Below, in pieces: positions 49,524 to 57,644 of a stretch of DNA of 64,000 bases. The stretch's first letter is position 1, and each line of letters begins with the position of its first letter. This DNA comes from Drosophila persimilis (Eukaryota; Arthropoda; Insecta; Diptera; Drosophilidae), in contig NW_020825289.1 in the NCBI RefSeq assembly GCF_003286085.1, positions 22,470,001-22,534,000 on the forward strand, read 5' to 3'. Under the pieces are notes generated by a model, which was given only the letters and a program-made list of their open reading frames with translations, searched no databases and had not been told where the DNA came from. The position numbers and the translations under genes are program-made.

Positions 49524-50963
49524 CTACTGGGCCACAGTCCGGGTGATCCAGGGAATGAATCTGGTGACGTCCGTGTAGACTGATGTCTGACCCTCCCCCG
49601 TCTCTCCCAGCTCCTTGTGGCCACAGTTTTCGGGGCCGTAGCTCACGATGCCGATCTGCACAAAGCGCTGTTTGCTCTTCTTGTACCAGAAGTTGAAGAG
49701 CAACGGGCCTCCAGAGTCGCCCTTGCAGCTGTCCTGGAGGGAGGCGCTGACGCAGATCTGGTTCTTGGCGATGGATCTGTTCTGCATAGCGGTGCAGCTG
49801 GCGAGGGGCAGGCGGGAGACCCCAGCCTCCATGGGAACATCGGAATCATTCCCATGGGCCGTCTGTCTGCCCCAGCCCGTCACTCGCATAACTTTCGTCT
49901 CCAGGATACTCTTTTGCAGCTCTACGTAGAGTGGCAGGCATATGGGATTAATGTGATCTGGCCATAGAGAATCCCACGTTACGACATGATATAGGATTTC
50001 CACGTGGAGGAAGCGCTTACCCTTAAACACCACGTCCCTCACCAGCTTGACGAGGGCTATATCATTCTTTTGGGTGAAACTCGAGTATCCCTCGTGCGGG
50101 ATGATCTTTTCGATGCCAATGTCCTCGTAGGGCAGCTGACAACTTGTCTTCGAGTCCACAATCCTGCAGTCCACCTCAGAGGTAATATTGTGCTCTCCAA
50201 GCCTCACTGCCACGCTGCTCAGAGATCAGACTTAAATGATTAGTTGAATGGTTGGACAGAGGCTGAAATCTACTTACGGGAATCCATTGATCATGCAGTG
50301 AGCGGCGGTTAGGACGAAGCCTGCTTGCGGGAGGAGCGTTAGGACCAGTGAAACGATTCTTTCAGCGATGCAGGAAATTCTACTTACGTTTCGTGATAAG
50401 CGTGGCACCACACTGAAATTGGCCCCTTCCCTGGGTGCCGGGTTCTGTAGCATCATACTTTAGCAGAGCCATCCAAGGTCTCGATCCCATCTTGATTTCG
50501 CTGCCGCCAAGCACCTTGAGTCTCAAGAACTTGCCGCATGCCTCCTCAGACTGCTGTAGCAGCTCCAGTCCCGTTCCGTTCACGTGCTCTTCGCAGCAGA
50601 CGAATGTCTACGGATCGTTGAGTGCACATTCCAAAGAGAATCATCATGTGACTTACCTTTTTGGTTGAGCAGCCAGCGTTTTCCTTGATCCTCGTTTCCT
50701 CCTCAGTTAGCGGTAATCCTTTCTTAATTTTCGTAACAAGATCCCTGAAGTAGGCACATTCTCCGAAGTGCTTACACCAGCCAGGCTTGTCCTCAAAGGT
50801 TGTGCAGAATAAGGGATCTGCAAGAACGGGGAGTCGGCATGAGTTCCTTTTCATCAGTAGCCCACTTCCAGACCATCGACAGACATTCTCCCCCTGCTCC
50901 AAAATGCTCCAACGACACCGACACCAGACACAGACATATCCCCAACAATTGTAGCCCCGTCAT
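49524..50963 (-). CDS. CLIP-domain trypsin-like serine protease, paralogue of the 24.66-kb gene
   Basis: Six exons: 50,963-50,885; 50,817-50,657; 50,607-50,388; 50,320-50,278; 50,214-50,021; 49,957-49,524. They give 376 residues. Exon phases equal those of the 24.66-kb paralogue, and three exon lengths (79, 43, 194) are identical. The first exon encodes a signal peptide (MTGLQLLGICLCLV...). The CLIP domain has six cysteines ending in VCC. The likely activation site is Lys/VLGG before SEIKMGSRPWM. The triad is His161, Asp219 and Ser314, with Asp308 at the S1 base, so a trypsin-like active enzyme is predicted. The first donor (T/GTCTGT) is weak, as in the paralogue. A loop before the end (HKELGETGEGQT) is longer than in the paralogue. 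A polyA signal on this strand lies at 49,491-49,486. Role in an immune cascade is inferred from the family. Confidence 0.92.
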
Positions 50964-51356
50964 TCTCCTTTAGAAGCTACGTTCGGACTGAGCACCAATC
51001 AGTCCCGACTGTATGACATACATACATATGTACTATATAATGTTATATACTAGTATATGCACTCGTATCAGCGGATGATAGCGATTCTTAGAGAGAATCT
51101 CCGTCTCTATTCATCGCACGCTCTCCTGTAAAGAACATCTTTGTACTACGAGTTCCCACCATATTATAGATCATTGTACAGCCCTTACCCAAGAGCATCC
51201 CTATGTGTATTGTATAGCAGCTATGCAGCTGTGGCGTGGCGGGACAGAGGGCAGCTGCAACTGCATAGGGCTGGGGCTGTCGCTAAATGAAAACTTACCT
51301 GAAGAAGGCCTGCGCTAGCCGTTCATTTTCAGTTCGAGTCGCTACCTTGCCGAAAG

Positions 51357-51914
51357 ATGCCGCACTTGCAGCGCCTTAACCCGACCTGGGCCAGGCATTC
51401 CATACACATCGCAAGAAGCCTCTGGCGCCGCTGTACCCAACTGTCGAGGAGTCCAAAGTTCCAGCGCTACGTGCGGTAAGCGAAAATTCATACATTCTCC
51501 CCCCAAGAGCCATCGCCAACTGATTCGATTGGTTCAGATTTCTACAGTCAAACCTGTGCCCCGTCTAGTCCGTGCTGCAGCTGCATTGCTGGAGTGGAGT
51601 TTGAGAGAAGATCGGGACTCTTTCAGCGGATGACAGCATCGGCAGCAAACTTTCTGCGATTCTTCCACCAAAAATGCGCAGCATTCGCAGTAATTGTGGC
51701 TGCTTTGAGAATCGACGCACGTAGGAGGGGTTGATGGATGCCAAAATTTAGCACACACTGCGCATTATTTATACACCATTATACCCCAAAGAAATGGCCA
51801 ACGACCTTCACTCACTCCACAGAAATAGATCCACGGGAGCAATGGGATCCGCTGGAAGATTATAAAGACACCTCGTACTCACAATTCGTGAAGCATTTGC
51901 AAAAACTGCAATGA
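51357..51914 (+). CDS. Three-exon small protein with Arg-rich N-terminus, uncharacterised
   Basis: The proposed exons are 51,357-51,475; 51,569-51,720; 51,823-51,914 (120 residues). The last exon is the strongest: after CACTCCACAG it encodes IDPREQWDPLEDYKDTSYSQ and nine more residues to TGA. It needs a phase-1 donor, supplied by GCAC/GTAGGA at 51,720. The middle exon stays open in that frame and contains FLRFFHQKCAAFAVIVAALR, a possible membrane segment. The first exon ends in a strong donor (GCG/GTAAGC). It joins in phase at the GTCTAG acceptor (51,568) or the CTGCAG acceptor (51,580), giving 120 or 116 residues. Using the earlier TTCAG at 51,537 instead stops after 49 codons. The first 40 residues have many Arg and no acidic residues, resembling a mitochondrial presequence. 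No family recognised. Its start is 393 bp from the divergent protease start. Confidence 0.5.
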
Positions 51915-52078
51915 GATGGCGAGATGAAGAGGTCTACCTCTTATCGATGCCATGTCAATCACTTGATGATGACAGCGGGATCGAACGGGGCAATACCATA
52001 GCCCCGACTGGGAATCTACCCATTCTCGAACAGTATTCTCTTGGGGAAAACACATCCAGACGAGAACGCTGCCAGTGC

Positions 52079-52116
52079 AATAAATAGTAGGCGCGAGTGT
52101 TCATCGGCGTTCAGTC
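52079..52116 (+). promoter_or_regulatory. TATA plus initiator core promoter
   Basis: AATAAATAG at 52,079-52,087 and TTCAGTC with its A at 52,113 are spaced about 33 bp, the standard Drosophila geometry. The ATG of the next small gene lies 74 bp downstream of the predicted start. Confidence 0.6.
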
Positions 52117-52186
52117 TCATTCTAAGCCTCAGCCCGATCGTGCCGGTACAGCTTTAAACCCGTAGCCCCAGCGAAATACTCTGAAA

Positions 52187-52495
52187 ATGTTCACATCGAT
52201 CAGATCTCACCAGCATCGCGCCGTCGGCCTGATCTTGCGGGCCCTCGCTGCTGGCAGTCTGTTGGTCCTGATGAGTGTCATCCACCAGGAGAACGACGAC
52301 TCCGGATCCCACTACATCCACCCGCGGCACGCCATGCAATAGCCCCGACTAGGCCCGTCGCCGTATGGCCCAGACTACTTAATTATACTTGTAATAAGCT
52401 TAGGTTAAGTGCAATTAAAGCGTAATCTACAGTTCACAGTTTGTTTCCGGATAGCCGCGCTGATCGTGATTGCGCTCACCTACTGCTTCGGATAG
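52187..52495 (+). CDS. Small membrane protein with in-frame TAG; candidate stop-codon readthrough
   Basis: From ATG 52,187 the frame runs 51 codons to TAG (52,340-52,342), then stays open to a donor (CTTAG/GTTAAG at 52,403). It resumes in phase 1 at 52,455 after CCGGATAG and ends at TAG 52,493-52,495. The intron is 51 nt. Residues about 12-32 form a hydrophobic segment. The part after the first TAG begins PRLGPSPYGPDYL and continues into a second helix (YLIILVISLAALIVIALTYC) whose codons are split by the intron. A correctly spliced helix is hard to explain if translation ends at the first TAG. The product is 51 residues with one TM, or 85 with two. The upstream codon CAA and following C resemble leaky contexts. 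The alternatives are a recent nonsense mutation or sequence error. A polyA signal lies near 52,769. No family recognised. Confidence 0.6.
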
Positions 52496-53111
52496 TAAAA
52501 GCTGTAGAGATTAACCGGTTGCGGCCAGTGCGACATTACTAATGGCTCACACAGTGAATTTCCCTGATTCACACACCACCTATTTATAGACACAAATGTC
52601 GTTCAATTAATGTATATAATTTATGGAGGATGCCGCACTTTTCCGTGTACCAACTAAGTCTCTCCAGTCTGAATGTGTTTATTTATTTAGTTTGTGTCTA
52701 AGTAGACACACTTGAAATTCTGACCTCATATTATCGTATATTGAATTAATTTAATCTGTACAGCACTTAATAAAGTTAAACAGCTAAACAAATTTGTTGA
52801 TTTTTTAAAAATAAATCAAAAAAATGTAGTATGCAAAGTATTATTTTATTTAAAATTCGATAGGTTTGACGCCACCTATCGCTGCCTGACAAGCGACTAA
52901 TAGAAAGCTACCCTGTCTACGTCACACACACCTTTAGACTTCCTGCAGCTGCGCGTTCTGTAGCAGTGAGCCTTTTGACAGGCAGTGATTTGGCGGTTTC
53001 CAGTACTAGCCAGTTACGGCCAAATTTGAATTTAAAAATGTTATATAAATAACAATTTGTGTACCCTCGCTTTTATCTACACTTGGCAGATTTATTTATT
53101 TTTCTTTACCA
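52496..53111. other. Short intergenic region between converging small genes
   Basis: AT-rich 3' flanks of two converging genes. AATAAA for the plus-strand gene is near 52,769. TTTATTTATT near 53,091 supplies the minus-strand polyA signal. A perfect 8-bp inverted repeat (CGATAGGT / ACCTATCG) lies at 52,858-52,881. No gene seen. Confidence 0.6.
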
Positions 53112-53318
53112 TTACCAAAAGGGTATGTAAGCCCAGAAGCCGAAAATGAAATAGTCCACCAATGCCAGCAGTTCTATAACCTAATATTCAAAATTAAAAT
53201 TCAAAAGAGAAAACAGAACCAATCGATAAAATCATATAATCATACTAACTAGCCGAACTCCAGAGCCGAAGACCATGGGGATCAAATCCAGAAAGTTCGT
53301 TTGTATGAACTGCCACAT
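53112..53318 (-). CDS. 45-residue membrane microprotein, uncharacterised
   Basis: Two 69-nt exons (53,318-53,250 and 53,180-53,112) flank a 69-nt intron with GTTAGT donor and ATATTAG acceptor, phase 0. The peptide starts MWQFIQTNFLDLIPMVFG and ends with an aromatic hydrophobic stretch (LVDYFIFGFWAYIPFW). Two hydrophobic segments flank one arginine, which suggests a small integral membrane protein. A TCAGTCGC initiator-like site lies about 40 bp upstream on this strand, and a polyA signal lies just downstream. It is too short for usual gene finders and I recognise no family. Confidence comes from matched splice phase and composition. Confidence 0.55.
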
Positions 53319-53463
53319 CTATAAGCTTAATGCATTGTTAGTGATGCGACTGAAAATATTTCAGTATCCCTAACTGACAGTGCTACCCATTGTCAAAATG
53401 TACTGCCTCGAATGCAAAAAAAAAAAAAAATAAAAATAAAGAATTATTTGATTGAATTTTACA

Positions 53464-53766
53464 ATGAAAACGAAGAAGGTGGCTTTCGTAGACTGGGGCT
53501 CATTCGCCGATAAGGTCTCCGAACAGGAATTGGTCGAGTCAATCACCACGAACCAGAACCTCAGGCAGAGCGTGGAGCAGAGTGGATGCATCTCGACGGG
53601 ACGGTACTCACTCAGGTGAGACTGACGTGTTATCCTTCACATGGGCCACAAGCCCTACGGATGCTACATCTGCGGAAAATATTTCAACCGTGTCGGCAAT
53701 CGGAACAACCACTTGTACGTGCACGGCATCAATTGGCCCCAACCATCAAACTGTGTGGTGACCTAA
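53464..53766 (+). pseudogene. Single C2H2 zinc-finger remnant with two in-frame TGA codons
   Basis: One reading frame runs from ATG 53,464 to TAA 53,764, interrupted by TGA at 53,617 and 53,623. The part after the stops contains a finger linker-like HMGHKPY and a C2H2 unit (C-YI-C, F, then H-LYV-H). The N-terminal part has charged, protein-like sequence. An intron removing both stops would be under 40 nt, too short for Drosophila, so this is more likely a decayed zinc-finger copy than a spliced gene. A nearby A-rich tract at 53,415-53,440 could reflect insertion, but this is not shown. A readthrough product is a less likely alternative. Confidence 0.5.
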
Positions 53767-54124
53767 CAATGACATATCAAGTAAAGAAACCTGTCATTTA
53801 CTTTACTTCCTTTTTTATTTTGTTTTTATTTTGAGAAAAATATGATATAACGTAACTAAGCAAAGTGTGAAAAATATTAACAGAAGAACTAGAATTGCAG
53901 AATAAATTATCGAATTTATATAGAACTCACAGTCATTGACCTGTATCTAATTCCTGGGTCCGCTTCTATGCTTTATTATTCGTATATGTACAAGTGACAA
54001 CACATACACAATCCGTGGTATCAGTTCTAAGGAACTTAAAATTAAAAATAAATAATAATAAATAAATAATACAAATTAATTGAAAATCAAAAATGCTGAT
54101 TAACGGCATAGGTTCCCCTTGGTG
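53767..54124. other. AT-rich intergenic sequence
   Basis: No exon or repeat family is visible. AATAA-rich stretches near 54,040-54,080 are non-coding. Confidence 0.6.
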
Positions 54125-54161
54125 TATATAAGTGCCCAACACGACTTAGTAGACATCAGTG
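54125..54161 (+). promoter_or_regulatory. TATA plus initiator of the first tandem protease
   Basis: TATATAAG at 54,125-54,132 and CATCAGTG with its A at 54,158 have the expected spacing (about 33 bp). They predict a 26-nt leader before the ATG at 54,184. Confidence 0.75.
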
Positions 54162-54183
54162 TGTCCCAGTTCATTGCCTTGAA

Positions 54184-55203
54184 ATGAAGATCATATTAGC
54201 TGCTGTTGCTGTGCTCGCTTGCCTGATCCTTTGTCATTCGGGATCTGGACAATTTCTACAGCCAGACTGCGGTGTCGTTCCTAATCATTTTACATTTAGA
54301 ATAAAGGGGGGCACAGATGCAGCAATAGCCGCCAATCCGTGGATGGCATATTTGTATACGTCCTCAGCTTTCGTATGTGGCGGAACGCTTATCCACAAAC
54401 GTAAGTCGTTAAACAGTAATAATCCATTTTGGAAAATACATTTTGTTTTTTTGCAGGGTTCGTTCTAACAGCAGCGCATTGCATCTCTCGCGAAATGCCA
54501 CTGTAAGTACTTTCCTTGCAATTATAGTTGAAATATTGAAATGCTTTTGTTGTACAGAAAGGTTCGCCTGGGAGAGTTCGATGTCTCTAGTACTTCTGAC
54601 TGCAGCGATTCGCAATGTCTTCCGCCCCATGAAGAATATTCCGTGGAAACGGCCTTTAGGAATCGTCTCTTCACTATGCAACTGGGAAGGCATGACATAG
54701 GTCTGCTCCGATTGACCACGGATGTGGAATATAAAGGTGGCCTATGCTATACAATATGAATGCTTTCAATAATCAAAAAATCCTCTCCCGTAGTCCACAT
54801 TAGACCGATCTGTGTGTTCGTTGACCCTGAATTGCGGTCGTCGGTAGAGGCAATTGAGTCATTTACTGCCACTGGATGGGGTGTGACCGACAGCGGAAAG
54901 ACAAGCCGAATACTTCAGAGAATAACCATCAACCGGCTCGACCGTAGCAAATGCAATCGCAAATTTCGGCAGACACTGCTACAGAGCCAGATCTGTGCAG
55001 GACACCGGCAAGGCGACACATGCAACGGGGACTCTGGCGGCCCATTGATAACATTTTTGAATGGAACCCAGAACCGCTACGTTCAGGTCGGAATTGTCAG
55101 TTATGGCAGCGCGAATTGCGATGGTCCGGGTATCTACACAGATGTTTTATACCATGCAGATTGGATCCAGCGCGTCGTGCGAGAAGACGAGATCAAGATC
55201 TGA
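54184..55203 (+). CDS. Secreted trypsin-like serine protease without CLIP domain
   Basis: Four exons: 54,184-54,400; 54,457-54,502; 54,558-54,736; 54,794-55,203. They give 283 residues. A signal peptide covers residues 1 to about 22 (MKIILAAVAVLACLIL...). The activation site is R/IKGG, followed by NPWMAYL. The triad is His80 (LTAAHC), Asp134 (HDIGLL) and Ser228 (GDSGGP). Asp222 at the S1 base, with glycines in SYG and GPGIYT, predicts cleavage after Arg/Lys. The short mature form is typical of single-domain fly proteases that occur in clusters; I cannot assign a specific orthologue. It is the first of a tandem pair with the gene at 55,807, which shares intron positions and a similar promoter layout. 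Its substrate is unknown. Confidence 0.93.
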
Positions 55204-55746
55204 TTCAAACTTAAACAAAACAAAAAAAAAAACTATATATGTTACATATGTACTAGACTTTTCAGTTTTAAAAACCTAATCACAGCTATAGGCATCGATT
55301 TTTTTTAAACTGAGATCCCAATGTTTTTGTGGCATAAATTTTAACAATGGCGTGGGGCAGTAGGGATCAAAGGAAAGGGATTTCGTGGAACTGTTTAAGG
55401 CCTTGATCCGTATCGTAATAGGAGCTTTATGAGAACCATAATCATTAAAATTGCACTTGGCTGAAATTTCTCTTCTTTTGGGGAAAGCACACAATCTGCC
55501 CCTGCTTGATCTTTATGGTTACCAAGTTCTGGTTAATTGGACACTAAAATTTGAAATATTGGATTTATTTAATTGGAATCAAATAGCAACTTTTCTATTA
55601 TTATCTTTATCATTTATTGTCGAGAGAATTTGGTGCTCATTTTGTAAGATCAAAATCTGACCTTATGCTCAAGAAAAGCCATACAATTTTTCGTAGGAAA
55701 CAAGTTTTCTGGGAATTCAGTGATAACTAGGTGTCTGTTCTGATTA
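55204..55746. other. Intergenic sequence between tandem proteases
   Basis: AT-rich sequence with no supported gene. A short A-rich tract follows the stop of the first protease; no canonical AATAAA is evident there. Confidence 0.6.
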
Positions 55747-55783
55747 GTATTAATATGAGCGCCCCTCCTGGCTAGATATCAGT
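55747..55783 (+). promoter_or_regulatory. TATA-like plus initiator of the second tandem protease
   Basis: TATTAATA at 55,747-55,754 and ATCAGTGT with its A at 55,780 repeat the spacing of the promoter at 54,125. They predict a 27-nt leader. Confidence 0.6.
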
Positions 55784-55806
55784 GTTCCCCGATTCGCTCA
55801 GTCGCA

Positions 55807-57015
55807 ATGAAGAACCTAGTAGCGAGTATATTAATATTAGCTTGCTTGATCGTTTGCCAGTCGGGATCTGCACAATTTCTGGAGCAGAACTGCGGTGTTC
55901 GCGCAGGATCGGAAAGTTTGCTGAAGCCGAAAATAATTGACGGCTCTAATGCGGAAATAACTTCGAGTCCCTGGATGGCATATTTGCATACGTCTCCGGA
56001 CTTTGTGTGTTCCGGGACGCTCATTCACAATCGTTCGTATTTGGAAGCTTGGCACTTTTTGCGCTAGAATAACACTTGGGTTCCTTTACAGAGTTCGTGC
56101 TGACTGCTGCGCATTGCATTCGTGATAGAGAAACGCTGTAAGTAGCCATAGCTAGATATAGGAGTACATATAGGATTTCGCTTAAACAGAAAGGTTCGCC
56201 TGGGAGACTACAACAGAAGGACAAGTACTGACTGCTCGGAAGCAGAAGCGGGCTGCCTTCCTCCAGCTGAAGAGTATGACGTTGATATGGCCATCAAAAA
56301 TCGTTTTTACAACAGAAATGTGCATCCGAACGATATAGGACTGCTGCGACTGGCGCGAAAGGTCCAGTTCAAAAGTAAACAAGCACCTCCACAAGCAAAG
56401 ATCCAGAATTGACGCTGCGATCTCTTTTTTGCAGTGCACATTCGACCAATCTGTCTGATCATGGATCCGAGGGTAACCCCTACGGTGGAGACACTTTCCT
56501 GGTTCACTGCCACTGGCTGGGGCAAAACCAGAAGTGGTAGCACCAGCGCCGTTCTTCAGACAATCACCTTGGACCGGTACCGTCGGAACGTGTGCAATGA
56601 CCAATTCAGAGTATCGCTGGCAACGAATCAGTTCTGTGCCGGACACCGCACTGGCAACCTCTGCAACGGTGACTCCGGCGGGCCCTTGGGTAGAGTGGTA
56701 AAGTATCAGGGCCTGGAGCGCTACGTCCAGTTCGGGATTGCCAGCTACACCACCCGGAACTGTGTCGGCCCTTCTGTCTACACGGGTGTGGTCAGTCATG
56801 CAGAGTGGATCGCGCGTGTCATAAAGCTGTTCAACAATCCTGCTCCCACCAATAATCTACTATCTAGCCAGAAATTGGAAGGTCAAAAAACTAATCCACT
56901 ATCCAGAAAGAATTTGGAAGGAGAACGTCCAACCAGTGAGGATTCAGATGCCCAGAAATCGGAAGAAGAAGCTCGCAATAGTACCGATATAGTGGCCCAG
57001 AATTCACTTTATTAA
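55807..57015 (+). CDS. Secreted S1 serine protease with altered S1 pocket and C-terminal tail
   Basis: Four exons: 55,807-56,032; 56,092-56,137; 56,190-56,374; 56,435-57,015. They give 345 residues. The first donor (C/GTTCGT) is weak but sits exactly where the tandem copy has GTAAGT. A signal peptide covers residues 1 to about 22. The activation site is K/IIDG. The triad His83, Asp139 and Ser233 is intact. The S1 pocket differs from trypsin: Asn227 replaces the Asp189 equivalent, Thr258 replaces Gly216 and Ser266 replaces Gly226. A narrower, uncharged pocket is therefore expected, nearer elastase than trypsin (inference). After the catalytic domain there is a polar tail from about residue 284 that contains a 13-residue unit repeated twice. 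AATAAA at 57,087-57,092 is the likely polyA signal. Confidence 0.9.
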
Positions 57016-57118
57016 TTTTTCTGAAAAAATTCCATTTGTACTGCGTTTTAAAACGAGATATATATAATAATATATAATAATAATATAATAAATGTGTCTA
57101 GCTAAAAATCTAGCTTTT

Positions 57119-57416
57119 TATGCCCGCTACTCACTTTTGAATATAGGGTATCTTACATTTGTGGTGAAAGTGGATGTGTGTAACTTCCAGAAGAAAGCGT
57201 TTTCGACCCATATATTCTTCTTAGCATCAATAGCTGAGTCGAGAGAGCCATGACTGTCTGTCTGTGGCATCCACAATTTGGAAGATACGAGAAAATTAAG
57301 AACGCACTATCATAGAGAATGACCACATCTGCCAGATTGCCGAATCTGGATCAGATCGAATCATTTTTATAACCAAAAGGTACAAATCAATTTGCACTTT
57401 GCAACGTTCCCCCTCG
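57119..57416 (+). mobile_element. INE-1/DINE-1-like element, second degraded copy
   Basis: Starts TATGCCCGCTACT and ends AACGTTCCCCCTCG, colinear with 33,790-34,314 but with internal deletions at different places. It lacks the CACTTCCGCCCCC block and the segment carrying the AGTATCGGGTATA repeat. It keeps a GCTGAGTCGAGAGAGCCATG block and TGTCTGTC that the other copy lost. It lies about 230 bp upstream of the coiled-coil gene's ATG. No coding capacity. Confidence 0.72.
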
Positions 57417-57644
57417 TTCTCACCCTCTCTTGCTCAGTACGTTCTCGCCGCAGCAGAGGGGTGACTATACCCGCGAAACAGGGTCAAACACAGGGTAGAA
57501 CGTCATGGCAACGAGCGCCAGGACACATGACAGGTGTGTCGGCGGAGGTTGGTTGGCTGAGTTTGGGATTTGTTTACTTCGTCTCCACAGCAGGCTAGAG
57601 GCCCGGGCAGGAAATGTCAGAATTTGAATAAGAAAATTACTGAA

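Noticed and set aside
50490-50525. The 49.5-kb protease seemed to lack a basic residue at its activation site (Glu before IKMG).
   Set aside because: Aligning with the Grass-type layout puts the cleavage earlier, after Lys in the K/VLGG string, matching K/VTNG in the paralogue. The site is therefore normal.
51534-51758. Minus-strand Cys-rich open frame (CECC, CCRCC) near a TATA-like site.
   Set aside because: It has no in-frame Met and no partner exon. The plus strand explains the region better through phased exons.
57465-57605. Upstream exon for the coiled-coil gene starting at the ATG near 57,505 and spliced at CCACAG.
   Set aside because: The donor and acceptor phases do not match; joining them gives a stop after a few codons.
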